From the NCBI RefSeq assembly GCF_014701195.1, contig NZ_AP018712.1, positions 372,001-436,000 of the forward strand: DNA of 64,000 nt. The letters are read 5' to 3'. The notes beneath the pieces were generated by a model. That model saw only the letters and a program-made list of their open reading frames with translations, did not search any database and had not been told where the DNA came from. The first letter of the stretch is position 1. Each line of letters starts with the position of its first letter. This document shows, piece by piece, positions 8,560 through 16,618 of this stretch. Position numbers and translations under genes: made by a program. The DNA comes from Tepiditoga spiralis (lineage in GTDB: Bacteria; Thermotogota; Thermotogae; Petrotogales; Petrotogaceae).

Positions 8560-9739
8560 ATTTTTTTGTATACAAAGTCCAAAATCTATTAAATTCCTTT
8601 GTAAAAGAATGAGAAACATCTTGACTATGAATAATTAAAGCATTCTCATCATTTTTAAATTGAGCAGAATTCGTAAAATTATAAGAACCAGTAACGGTTA
8701 TAGAATTATCTATTATCATAACTTTATGATGAAAAGTTCTTGGATTTTTATCTAAAACTGGATTTAAACTTTTAATAAAAGAGTAAACAGACCACGAACT
8801 CTTAGCTTGAAATGTTTCCATAATGATTCTTATCTTTAAACCTCTATTTTTTGCATCTAAAAGAGCATTTGCAATTTCTTTATCAGTAAAAGTAAACATC
8901 ATAATATCTATACTCTGTTGAGCACTATTTATCAATTGAACTAATCTATCCTTTAAATCATCTTCGGGCATAAAAAATGGTTCTATTAAACCAGAATTAG
9001 TCTTTACTTTAACAAAACTCTTTATATTATCATCATACTTTCCAAACATCTTTTTATTAAATTGTTCATTAAATTCCTCCATATAATCTTGTGCAAGTTC
9101 ATTATTAAACACAATAAACATATTATTAGAATTAGAATTTATACCAGTTTCAGTTAAGTTTGTACTACCAGTAACAACACAATAACCATCTATAACACCA
9201 AACTTATTATGCATATATGCACTATTCATATCATAAATAATAGGTATATTATTATTTGGTAATTTAAAATCAGTTTTTGTATTTCTATTTCCAGATTCAA
9301 TTACAACTCTTACATCAACCCCTCTATTTTTTGCAGAAATTAAAGCATTTACAATATCAACATTATCTAAATCATAAACAGAAAGATAAATAAATTTCTT
9401 AGCACCATTTATAAGATTCAAAAAATAAGATAAGTTTTTATTATTTCTATCTTGTGTTGAAATATCATAAAATAAAACTGTTGAATCATTTGTGTTTTTT
9501 GAAATACCTATTTTCCATTTATTCAATCCAATATCAAAAGAATATTCAGAGACACTATTATCTGCTCTAAAAAAAAGTTCATTATTTTGTTCATACATAC
9601 CTGGAATATGGCCGATAATATTATCAGTAAGACCATTTATCCATAGATAATCTCCATTTGACAAATTTAAGTTATAATCAGATAAAAAGACAAGAATAGG
9701 CAATGTTAAAATAATTAAAATACTTAAAAACTTTCTCAT
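8558..9739 (-). CDS. Phospholipase D family protein, probably exported
   Basis: This 393-residue protein has an N-terminal hydrophobic segment (MRKFLSILIILTLPILVFLS) that looks like a signal peptide or anchor. It has two HKD catalytic motifs: HNKFGVIDG around residue 177, with GSTNLTETG after it, and HHKVMIIDN around residue 338, followed by GSYNFTNSAQ. The pairing of HxKx4D with the G-S-x-N tail is the full PLD signature, so both half-sites look active. Relatives include phospholipases, Nuc-type endonucleases and cardiolipin synthases. The export signal and the missing membrane-embedded N-terminus argue against a standard cardiolipin synthase. Confidence 0.88.
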   Translation of the reverse strand: MRKFLSILIILTLPILVFLSDYNLNLSNGDYLWINGLTDNIIGHIPGMYEQNNELFFRADNSVSEYSFDIGLNKWKIGISKNTNDSTVLFYDISTQDRNNKNLSYFLNLINGAKKFIYLSVYDLDNVDIVNALISAKNRGVDVRVVIESGNRNTKTDFKLPNNNIPIIYDMNSAYMHNKFGVIDGYCVVTGSTNLTETGINSNSNNMFIVFNNELAQDYMEEFNEQFNKKMFGKYDDNIKSFVKVKTNSGLIEPFFMPEDDLKDRLVQLINSAQQSIDIMMFTFTDKEIANALLDAKNRGLKIRIIMETFQAKSSWSVYSFIKSLNPVLDKNPRTFHHKVMIIDNSITVTGSYNFTNSAQFKNDENALIIHSQDVSHSFTKEFNRFWTLYTKK

Positions 9740-9820
9740 ACTAACCCTCCAAAAATAAATTTTTTCAATAAATTTTTTTCACCTTCATTATTATATAGTA
9801 TCTTCAACAAAAAATCTAAT

Positions 9821-9849
9821 TTGCATTTGTTTTAAAATTGTAGTAAAAT
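9821..9849 (+). promoter_or_regulatory. Promoter of the barrel-like protein gene
   Basis: TTGCAT (9821-9826) and TAAAAT (9844-9849) are 17 bases apart, about 60 bases before the start codon. Confidence 0.65.
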
Positions 9850-9908
9850 ATTAATGAAGTATATAGTTTATTATTAAAAATCCTTAATATGGGTAAGGAG
9901 TGATGTTT

Positions 9909-10406
9909 ATGAAAAAATTATTGGTATTGATGATCGTTGTTATTTCAGTTTTTGCTTTTTCTGTACAACTATCAGGAGCATTTAGATTTATGCCTAATGG
10001 CGACACCTATCCTGATGGAACACCAAAAGGAGCAAATGGATTTAGAATTTCTAACTTAGACTCGTTTATAGGATTATCTATTGAAGGTTATATGCCTAAT
10101 GACCCTCGCCATCCAGATTTTTTAGAATTTAATGCATTTGTACTAGGTGTATTAAAACTTGGAATAATAGATGTTTATGGTGGAGTTTCACCAATCTTAC
10201 TATTCAATCTTCAAGACCCAAGCACAACAGAAACAACACCATCTGGCGGATTATACCATTCATTAAACCCATTTGTATTAAAAGGTGGAGCTGAATTAAA
10301 CTTAGGTGCAATTAATATAATCGGAGAAGCATACTTTGTAACTAATGATAAATTCAGACACTTTGATCAATTAGGATACGCACTTGGTGTAGGATTAACA
10401 TTTTAA
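9909..10406 (+). CDS. Secreted beta-rich protein with terminal Phe, possible outer-membrane protein
   Basis: This 165-residue protein begins MKKLLVLMIVVISVFAFS, a classical signal peptide with likely cleavage near AFS-VQ. The mature part alternates short hydrophobic strands rich in Gly and aromatic residues (FIGLSIEGYM, IDVYGGVSPILLF, GGAELNLGAINIIGEAYFV, LGYALGVGLTF) and ends in Phe, as many outer-membrane barrels do. About 145 mature residues would suit an 8-strand barrel. The ATG at 9909 is 8 bases after AAGGAG; the GTG at 9900 overlaps that ribosome site and is rejected. No family is recognised. Confidence 0.6.
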   Translation: MKKLLVLMIVVISVFAFSVQLSGAFRFMPNGDTYPDGTPKGANGFRISNLDSFIGLSIEGYMPNDPRHPDFLEFNAFVLGVLKLGIIDVYGGVSPILLFNLQDPSTTETTPSGGLYHSLNPFVLKGGAELNLGAINIIGEAYFVTNDKFRHFDQLGYALGVGLTF

Positions 10407-10416
10407 CTTAAATAAA

Positions 10417-10440
10417 AAATAAAGGCGAAAGCCTTTATTT
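10417..10440. terminator. Shared terminator with GAAA tetraloop
   Basis: AAATAAAGGC/GCCTTTATTT with loop GAAA. It ends transcription of the barrel-like gene (plus) and reaches six bases into the 3' end of the convergent malic enzyme gene. Confidence 0.88.
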
Positions 10441-11574
10441 TTTATTTATAGCTACAATAGCCTCTGCAACTTTATCAGAAATACCTTCATCAAAAGCTTT
10501 AGGCAATATATTATCTTCATTCAAATCATCAACCATAGAAGCAATAGCCTCTGCAGCAGCAACCTTCATATCATCACTTATTTGAGACCGTATTTTTAAA
10601 GCTCCTTTAAAAATTCCAGGAAAAGCAAGAACATTATTAACTTGATTTGGAAAATCAGAACGTCCAGTTCCAATAACTTTAGCTCCAGCCTTTTTAGCCA
10701 AATCAGGCATTATTTCTGGTGTTGGATTTGCCATAGCAAAGATAATAGCATCTTTATTCATTGATTTAACCATATCTTCAGTAACTATATTTGGAGCAGA
10801 AACTCCAATAAATATATCTGATTTTTTTATTGCATCCTTTAAACTACCACTCAATTCTTTTGTGTTTGTCATTAAAGCCAATTCTTTTTGATGATCATTA
10901 ACAGCCGTTTTAGGCGTTAAAATACCTTGTTTATCACAAACCATTATATTTTTAAAACCATACTTTAAAAGCAGTTTTGTAATAGCAGTTCCAGCAGCAC
11001 CAGCACCATTAACAACCACTCTTACATCTGTATTTTTATTAACAACCTTTAAAGCATTGATTATACCAGCAAGAACTATAATAGCAGTTCCATGTTGATC
11101 ATCATGAAAAACAGGAATATTCAACTCTTTTTTTAATCTTTCCTCTATTTCAAAACAACGAGGAGCAGAAATATCCTCAAGATTAATTCCACCAAAACCA
11201 GGAGAAATCAACTTAATTGTTTTAATTATTTCATCTACATCTTTTGTATCCAAACAAATTGGAATAGCATTAATCCCAGCAAACTCCTTAAATAAAACAC
11301 ACTTACCTTCCATAACTGGAAGAGCAGCCTTTGGACCAATATCTCCAAGACCAAGAACAGCTGTTCCATCAGTTATTACAGCAACTGTATTTCCCTTCAT
11401 TGTATACTTATAAACATCATCATTGTTTTGATAAATCTTTTTACAAGGCTCTGCAACACCCGGAGTATATGCAATTGCCAAATCATGAGAATTGTTAACC
11501 TTTGACTTTGAAACTACCTCTAACTTACCTTTCCATTCTTCATGTTTTTTTAAAGAAAGTTCCTTAATATCCAT
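10435..11574 (-). CDS. NAD(P)-dependent malic enzyme (malate dehydrogenase, decarboxylating)
   Basis: This 379-residue, short-form malic enzyme converts malate to pyruvate and CO2. Visible landmarks are LAIAYTPGVAEPCKKI (catalytic Tyr), VAVITDGTAVLGLGDIGPKAALPVMEGK, the metal-binding GGINLEDISAPRCFEIE, VFHDDQHGTAIIVLAG, and the Rossmann motif VVNGAGAAGTAI. It lies downstream of the fumarase genes with a 12-base gap. The operon therefore links fumarate to malate to pyruvate. Confidence 0.95.
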   Translation of the reverse strand: MDIKELSLKKHEEWKGKLEVVSKSKVNNSHDLAIAYTPGVAEPCKKIYQNNDDVYKYTMKGNTVAVITDGTAVLGLGDIGPKAALPVMEGKCVLFKEFAGINAIPICLDTKDVDEIIKTIKLISPGFGGINLEDISAPRCFEIEERLKKELNIPVFHDDQHGTAIIVLAGIINALKVVNKNTDVRVVVNGAGAAGTAITKLLLKYGFKNIMVCDKQGILTPKTAVNDHQKELALMTNTKELSGSLKDAIKKSDIFIGVSAPNIVTEDMVKSMNKDAIIFAMANPTPEIMPDLAKKAGAKVIGTGRSDFPNQVNNVLAFPGIFKGALKIRSQISDDMKVAAAEAIASMVDDLNEDNILPKAFDEGISDKVAEAIVAINKK

Positions 11575-11586
11575 ATTTTCACATCC

Positions 11587-12078
11587 TCATTTAAAGATAC
11601 TATTACCATTACTATCTATTGCAACAAGAAGTGGAAAATCAACCACCTCTAAAAGCTGTATAGCCTCTGTACCCAAATCATTAAAAGCTAAAACCTTTCT
11701 TTTAATAACCTTTTTTGCCATTACTGCAGCAGAACCACTTGGAGTTACAAAGTATACCCTTTTATATTTTTTACACATACTTATTGCAACAGAACTTCTC
11801 TTTCCCTTACCAATAGTACCAAGAACTCCAAGAGAAAACACCATATCAAGAAAAGGATCCATTCTATTACTCGTTGTTGGCCCAATAGAACCAACAGGGA
11901 ACCCATCTAAACTCTTTGCAGGACCCGCATAAAATATTATTTTTTTATTTAAATCAACAGGAAGTTTTTTATTATCATCCATTAACTCTTTTAAACGTTT
12001 GTGAGCAGCATCACGCATTACAATTAATTCACCACTATAACTTATTTCATCCCAAATCTTTAAAGACTCAATATTCAA
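11587..12078 (-). CDS. fumB-like: Class I fumarate hydratase, beta subunit (C-terminal domain)
   Basis: This 163-residue protein is the C-terminal half of a class I (Fe-S) fumarase/tartrate dehydratase: GELIVMRDAAHKRL, IIFYAGPAKSLDGFPVGSIGPTTSNRMD, GKGKRSSVAISMCKKYKRVYFVTPSGSAAVMAKKV. It works with the alpha subunit to hydrate fumarate to malate. I place the start at TTG 12078, eight bases after an AGGGGGA ribosome site. The open frame extends 16 codons further up, but that part lies inside the alpha gene and has no ribosome site. The start overlaps the alpha stop, so translation is coupled. Confidence 0.88.
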   Translation of the reverse strand: MNIESLKIWDEISYSGELIVMRDAAHKRLKELMDDNKKLPVDLNKKIIFYAGPAKSLDGFPVGSIGPTTSNRMDPFLDMVFSLGVLGTIGKGKRSSVAISMCKKYKRVYFVTPSGSAAVMAKKVIKRKVLAFNDLGTEAIQLLEVVDFPLLVAIDSNGNSIFK

Positions 12079-12892
12079 AACAAACTTCCCCCTTTCTGCA
12101 AAGATAACAATCAACAGAAATAGCAAGCGGCAACGTTGCTATATGAGTTGGAAAGTAATTTATATGAACAGAATGAACAGAACTACCTTTTCCAAGACCT
12201 TGAAAGCCTATCTTTAATTCATTTAATTCCTTTATTAATTTATTTTCAAGATTTGCATAAAGTTCATTAGAATTTCTTTCATTAAAATCTTTTAAAAGAG
12301 CCATTTTAGACAAAATAATAGCCTTATCTGAACTTCCACCAACACCAATACCAACATGAAGTGGAGGACAACTCTTTGCACCATTTTCTTTAATAAAAGA
12401 TTTAACTATCTCCACAACATCTTCTTTTGTACTAGAAGGCTTCAACATAAAAAGAGCAGTATTATTTTCGCTTCCTCCACCCTTTATTAAAAACTTTATT
12501 TTTAAAGTACTATCATTAGTTTGAAACAAATGAACAATTGCTGGAGTATTATTATTTAAGTTTTTTCTTTCAAACAAAGGATCATTAACAGTTGAATATC
12601 TAAAAGGATTTTTAGTATAAACCTCTTCAACACAATTATTTAAAAAATCATTTATATTCTCATTAAAACAAAGATCTTTACCAACAAAAACAAAAAATTC
12701 AACCATTCCAGTATCTTGACACAAAGGCATACCAGTATCCTTTGAAACAGAGTAGTTTTCTTTTAAAGTATTGCAAAACAAACCTGAATAATTATCCACC
12801 TTTTCTTTAACCTTTGAGTTTATAAGAACATTTGCATTCTTAATAGCTTCAATTAATTCATTTTTTATACTATTTAAATCAACACTCTCCAT
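12068..12892 (-). CDS. fumA-like: Class I fumarate hydratase, alpha subunit (N-terminal domain)
   Basis: This 274-residue protein carries the Fe-S cluster domain of class I fumarase. The cysteines are in MPLCQDTGMVEFFV, KSCPPLHVGIGVGGSSDKA and near the C-terminus (VDCYLCRKGEVC). GGGSENNTALFMLKPSS is also typical. First gene of a three-gene operon with the beta subunit and malic enzyme; the same order occurs in Thermotoga as far as I recall. The split-subunit form is typical of anaerobes. Confidence 0.92.
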   Translation of the reverse strand: MESVDLNSIKNELIEAIKNANVLINSKVKEKVDNYSGLFCNTLKENYSVSKDTGMPLCQDTGMVEFFVFVGKDLCFNENINDFLNNCVEEVYTKNPFRYSTVNDPLFERKNLNNNTPAIVHLFQTNDSTLKIKFLIKGGGSENNTALFMLKPSSTKEDVVEIVKSFIKENGAKSCPPLHVGIGVGGSSDKAIILSKMALLKDFNERNSNELYANLENKLIKELNELKIGFQGLGKGSSVHSVHINYFPTHIATLPLAISVDCYLCRKGEVCFEY

Positions 12893-12913
12893 AAAATCAC
12901 CCTTTCAATAATT

Positions 12914-12946
12914 AAATAAAACAAGAGCAAAGCTCTTGTTTTATTT
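12914..12946 (-). terminator. Terminator of the Wzz-like gene
   Basis: A perfect 15-bp stem with loop AAA; core ACAAGAGC/GCTCTTGT, followed by T-rich sequence on the minus strand. It overlaps the stop codon at 12941. Confidence 0.88.
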
Positions 12947-14767
12947 AATATATACGTAAACCATATTTTTAATAGACTTTTTAGCTTCAACAACATGATC
13001 TATATTTGTTTCTTTTTCTTTTACTAAAATTATATTAACATCTAAAATATTTTTATACAAAATATAATCTTCAGATTCAAAATCTATAAAGCTCAAAATA
13101 TTTTTATCTTTTCCCTTAACCTCATCAAAAACTTTTATCTTATCTGAAATTGTATGAGTATCATAAAAATCATAATCATTATTTACTTCATACAACTTAT
13201 TATAAACAAATCTACCAATCTTATGAATTTCAGGATCACTAGACAAAGAAATAATACCAATATTATTTCCACCATGCTGATAAATATAATTTGCAAGTTT
13301 ATTAACTTCTTTTTTACTCATTTTAATTTCAGGAACACCAAACAAAGCTTCAAATTCGTTTATATCTTTAATTGTTTTATCCGAAGATTCTTTTAAAAAT
13401 ACTCCAAGAATACCCAAGAAAATTCCCAAAACAATACCAATGGCAAGAGTTAACTTTTTATTTGGTGCAACAGGCTTTAAAGGAACATAAACAGGAGAAA
13501 CAACATCAAACTTTTGCTGATACAAACTCTTTTTCATTTTTTCAGATTCAACAAGGTTCAAAAGAGAGTTATACTTTGTTTCAAGTATCTTTTGATTCTT
13601 TTTCAATTCATAATATTTATACAAAATAGGAGACTTTTTAGAAATTTCAGCATCAATCATGCTTAAAATTTTTTTATTTACATTTTTTAAAACATCAAAC
13701 ATTTCAAGTTGAGTCTTTGTACTTATATAATCATTAAAAGTGTTTTTATCCGTTGCTGCAAGAAAGTTTAAGTTGTTTGAAAGAACCTTATTTAAAGAAG
13801 TTTTAAAATCGTTTTCTTGAACAGATATAACAGCATTTAATTCATCAATTTTTGGAGAGTTTGGCTGAGTTAGCTTTAAAGTTTCTAAGGTCATCTTATT
13901 TTTTTCTAAAGAAACCTTTAAATTATTCAATGCCGAAACAGAGTTAACAGCCAAATATTCTTTCATATCTGGATTCAACTTCAATAAATTTGATTCAATA
14001 GCCTTTAACTTCATTTCTAATTGAGACTTTTGAGAATCAAGCTTTAATAAGTTCATATAAGTTGTTGCATAATAACTAATCATTGGATCATTTTGAACTT
14101 GACTACTTGTTATCTTATTTTTTATCTGATAATCCATTATTTCTTTATTTATTAAATCAAATTGAGTTTCTGTATCATTAAATAATTTATTTATTCCACT
14201 CATGTATTCTGCATTATTTTTATAATAATTATCTTCTGAATACTTCATATAATGTTTATAAAGCAAAGAAACAACAGAAGCAGCAAAGGTTGGATCACTA
14301 TTTTTATAAGAAATATTCAAAAGGCTTGTATCTTTAACATTATTAATGCTTATATCTTCTTTTAATTTATCTATAAAATCTCTTTCAGTATAAGTAATTC
14401 CTCTAAGTTTTGTTAAAAATCCTTTATTTTCATTTGCCTTTTCAACCATATTTAAATCTTTTATTACTTCTTTTAAAACTTCATCGGACTTCATCTTTTC
14501 TATTTCTGTTGAAAGAGAAGAGTTTCCACCTGTTGAAATACCCGCTAAAGAAGCTAAACCACTCAAACTACCAAGTGAAAAAGAAGAACCGCTACTTCCC
14601 TTATACTCAATAGTTTGTTTAACCTCATAAACAGGCTTTGCAAAAGCAAACAAATAAATTAAAGTTAAAACAAAAGTAGAAATTAAAATTATCCAAAAAA
14701 ACTTACTTCTTCTTTTAAAAATTCTTAAAATGTCTGAAAGACTCAACTCCATTTCTTGTTCTTCCAT
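12941..14767 (-). CDS. Wzz-like polysaccharide chain-length/co-polymerase protein with degenerate kinase-like tail
   Basis: This 608-residue protein begins with a cytoplasmic tail, a membrane helix at about 22-42 (FFWIILISTFVLTLIYLFAF) and a Wzz domain (PVYEVKQTIEYKG). A long coiled-coil extracytoplasmic part follows (about 90-410), then the Pro-rich second membrane region PLKPVAPNKKLTLAIGIVLGIFLG. The C-terminal about 140 residues (NKLANYIYQHGGNNIGIISLSSDPEIHKIG and onward) look like a tyrosine autokinase (BY-kinase) fold with no Walker A GxxxxGKT. It should set polymer length for the neighbouring locus, although it is transcribed away from it. Confidence 0.82.
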   Translation of the reverse strand: MEEQEMELSLSDILRIFKRRSKFFWIILISTFVLTLIYLFAFAKPVYEVKQTIEYKGSSGSSFSLGSLSGLASLAGISTGGNSSLSTEIEKMKSDEVLKEVIKDLNMVEKANENKGFLTKLRGITYTERDFIDKLKEDISINNVKDTSLLNISYKNSDPTFAASVVSLLYKHYMKYSEDNYYKNNAEYMSGINKLFNDTETQFDLINKEIMDYQIKNKITSSQVQNDPMISYYATTYMNLLKLDSQKSQLEMKLKAIESNLLKLNPDMKEYLAVNSVSALNNLKVSLEKNKMTLETLKLTQPNSPKIDELNAVISVQENDFKTSLNKVLSNNLNFLAATDKNTFNDYISTKTQLEMFDVLKNVNKKILSMIDAEISKKSPILYKYYELKKNQKILETKYNSLLNLVESEKMKKSLYQQKFDVVSPVYVPLKPVAPNKKLTLAIGIVLGIFLGILGVFLKESSDKTIKDINEFEALFGVPEIKMSKKEVNKLANYIYQHGGNNIGIISLSSDPEIHKIGRFVYNKLYEVNNDYDFYDTHTISDKIKVFDEVKGKDKNILSFIDFESEDYILYKNILDVNIILVKEKETNIDHVVEAKKSIKNMVYVYIK

Positions 14768-15059
14768 AAAAATCCTCCTAATTTATCTTTATTTTTTGTA
14801 TTGAATTTTTTTATTAATTACTCTTATGATTATTTATAGTTATTATTTTTCATATTAACTTTTTTATTTTACCATAAAAAATAAAAAAATAAAACACAAA
14901 CAACAAAGTTTAAACATAAAAAATAAAACGTTTTAAAGACTTGAAAGGTGTAATCAAATCCTCACCTTTAAGTTGTAAATAAAAATTTACACAAATTCAA
15001 TAATAAAAATGGATATTATAAGTGGACGTCCAAAAAACTAAAAAGAGGAGATGAAAATC
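14768..15059. other. Divergent intergenic region with an inverted repeat
   Basis: No gene is visible. AAAGGTG (14944-14950) and CACCTTT (14963-14969) form a perfect 7-bp inverted repeat with a 12-base centre, about 90 bases before the small-protein cluster. It is not followed by a T run, so it looks more like an operator or leader hairpin than a terminator. I could not identify a convincing -35/-10 pair. Confidence 0.4.
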
Positions 15060-15260
15060 ATGGCAAAAAATCTATTGAAAAAAAGTGGAAAAGTAGCATA
15101 CACAGAAACAATAAACGGAAAGGAAAAAAGAACAACAAAAACTTACAATCTCTACACAGATGATGACACATTAATAAAACAAGCCTTAGATGAAGTAGTA
15201 AATCTTTCCTCAAACAAAAATGCTTTTTATGCATACAGAGAGGATTATGAAATAATTTAA
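15060..15260 (+). CDS. Small DUF1659-like protein
   Basis: This 66-residue protein begins MAKNLLKKSGKVAYTETING and continues with KTYNLYTDDDTLIKQALDEVVNLSS. The pattern of a short beta hairpin, a polar turn and a helix with an A-x-x-x-V/L periodicity resembles DUF1659 proteins of Firmicutes, which often neighbour DUF2922 proteins. The ATG at 15060 follows GAGGAG by 9 bases; the ATG at 15051 abuts the ribosome site and is rejected. First gene of a run of small genes. The family assignment is by pattern only. Confidence 0.6.
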   Translation: MAKNLLKKSGKVAYTETINGKEKRTTKTYNLYTDDDTLIKQALDEVVNLSSNKNAFYAYREDYEII

Positions 15261-15308
15261 AGATTAACAAAAATAATAAAAAATAATTAAACTAAGGAGG
15301 AGATTTTA

Positions 15309-15521
15309 ATGAAAAAACTTACAATGAAATTTTATGATGTGAATGCAAAGAAAAATTACACAGTAAACATATCTGACTTTGATGATACAAAAACTCAAGA
15401 AGAAATACAAGCATCAATGGATAAAATGATTGGAGTTCTTGTTCCAACAACAGCAGCAAAAGATGAAGCTTTAATAACCGATACCAATAAAACAGAAGTA
15501 TTCAACTTAATAGAAAACTAA
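15309..15521 (+). CDS. Small DUF2922-like protein
   Basis: This 70-residue protein (MKKLTMKFYDVNAKKNYTVN, then SDFDDTKTQEEIQASMDKMIG, ending ALITDTNKTEVFNLIEN) matches the layout of DUF2922: a beta strand with an F-x-D/N turn, a helix containing a-x-M-d-x-i, and a terminal beta strand after an A-x-I/i-x-D-T segment. A strong AAGGAGG ribosome site precedes it. Its last base is the first base of the next start codon, so it is coupled to the gene at 15521. Confidence 0.62.
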   Translation: MKKLTMKFYDVNAKKNYTVNISDFDDTKTQEEIQASMDKMIGVLVPTTAAKDEALITDTNKTEVFNLIEN

Positions 15522-15712
15522 TGGACATATTAACAGGAATAATACCAACCTTGGTTAAGATGATAGAACATCCAGGAAATGGTGAAATAAAAAAGGAAAT
15601 AGTAATGAATGCAACAAAAGAAGTTTTAAAAGTAAATAATTTGTATAATCCATTATTAGATGCAGCAATATCAGCAATGATAGACGGCATAGCAGGGTTA
15701 TTAAAAAATTAA
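15521..15712 (+). CDS. Unknown 63-residue helical protein
   Basis: The protein starts at an ATG overlapping the previous stop (TAATG) and has no ribosome site of its own, so it depends on translational coupling. It is predicted helical with two mildly amphipathic stretches (DILTGIIPTLVKMIEH and NPLLDAAISAMIDGIAGLLKN). No family is recognised. In Firmicutes the comparable position is often a small YvrJ-type protein, but this sequence lacks that look. A strong terminator follows directly. Confidence 0.5.
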   Translation: MDILTGIIPTLVKMIEHPGNGEIKKEIVMNATKEVLKVNNLYNPLLDAAISAMIDGIAGLLKN

Positions 15713-15715
15713 CAT

Positions 15716-15738
15716 TGCGGGGCAAAAAATGCCCCGCA
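15716..15738 (+). terminator. Strong terminator after the three small genes
   Basis: The GC-rich stem TGCGGGGCA/TGCCCCGCA with loop AAAAA is followed by ACTTTTTGC. It separates the three small genes from the sigma-like gene. Confidence 0.88.
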
Positions 15739-15884
15739 CTTTTTGCTTAAAAAAACAAATTTATGGTATACTTATGTATATATAGATAAAAATAAGTTTA
15801 ATAGTATTTTTTTTCACATATACTAATTTTACAGTTTAGCCTATAGGTATTGTTAAAAAAACAAAATCAAAAGGGGGAGATTTT

Positions 15885-16286
15885 ATGCTGAATCAAAAAA
15901 GATTCACAGATGAACAATTGGTTCAAATGATTCAAAATGAAAAAACACCAAAAAGATTGAAGGAAAAGGCAAAAGAAACATTATTTAACAAGTACATAGG
16001 AATGCTAAAAAACAAAACAAAAAAACTCTGTGAAAACTGTTCAACAGATTTTGATGGAACATATCAATCATTATGTTATTTATTCAACCTTGCAATTAAA
16101 ACATTTAAAATGAAAGGACAATTCAAAGGATATTCAAGCAGATATATAGACCTAAAGGTTATGAATGACATAGGAAAACAAAAAACAAAACTACCCTATG
16201 TTGGAAAAGAAAGCCCATTTTATATACGAAATTGGGATAAAGTTTATTTTTATGAAGAAACATCAGAAGTTTATAACAGAGAGTAA
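15885..16286 (+). CDS. Sigma-70 region-2-like protein without region 4
   Basis: This 133-residue protein is preceded by a strong AAGGGGGAG ribosome site. Residues 8-105 follow the sigma region 2 pattern: an N-terminal helix (TDEQLVQMIQNE), a long helix (AKETLFNKYIGMLKNKTKKL), then AIKTFKMKGQFKGYSSRYIDLKVMNDIGKQ, where F-x-x-Y and the following helix correspond to core-binding 2.2 and the -10 recognition area. No helix-turn-helix region 4 follows. It could act like B. subtilis RsoA, which supplies region 2 to a partner, or be a truncated sigma. Four-Cys metal binding is not evident (only two Cys). Confidence 0.55.
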   Translation: MLNQKRFTDEQLVQMIQNEKTPKRLKEKAKETLFNKYIGMLKNKTKKLCENCSTDFDGTYQSLCYLFNLAIKTFKMKGQFKGYSSRYIDLKVMNDIGKQKTKLPYVGKESPFYIRNWDKVYFYEETSEVYNRE

Positions 16287-16290
16287 GTTA

Positions 16291-16313
16291 AATCCTCCAC
16301 TTTGTGGAGGATT
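16291..16313 (+). terminator. Terminator of the sigma-like gene
   Basis: AATCCTCCAC/GTGGAGGATT with loop TTT, followed by TTTATAT. Confidence 0.88.
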
Positions 16314-16517
16314 TTTATATTAATATACAAATAATGACAATTAAATAATAACATAGTCAATTAAACATTTAAAATTACCCTTTTATCTAAGATTATAAAA
16401 ATTAATAAAAAATGTATTATAATAATAGTACGTTTATTATTTTTTTCAACAGCTTAATAAATCAATCGCACGATATATTAATAATAAAATAATTTTTGGT
16501 AAAAAAAATTAACAAGG

Positions 16518-16584
16518 TTGATTTTCACAAGTTTATATGCTAAAATAATCAATGGTTGATTGAAAGTCTTTTATATGATAAAAT
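16518..16584 (+). promoter_or_regulatory. Two near-identical tandem promoters before the polysaccharide operon
   Basis: Promoter A has TTGATT at 16518-16523 and TAAAAT at 16541-16546; promoter B has TTGATT at 16556-16561 and TAAAAT at 16579-16584. Both have 17-base spacers and both are preceded by GG. The two units are offset by 38 bases and share similar spacers (TTTATATG just before the -10). The rest of the 16314-16618 gap shows no gene. Confidence 0.72.
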
Positions 16585-16618
16585 ATATAATGATTGTGAA
16601 AATAGAATGGGGGACATT

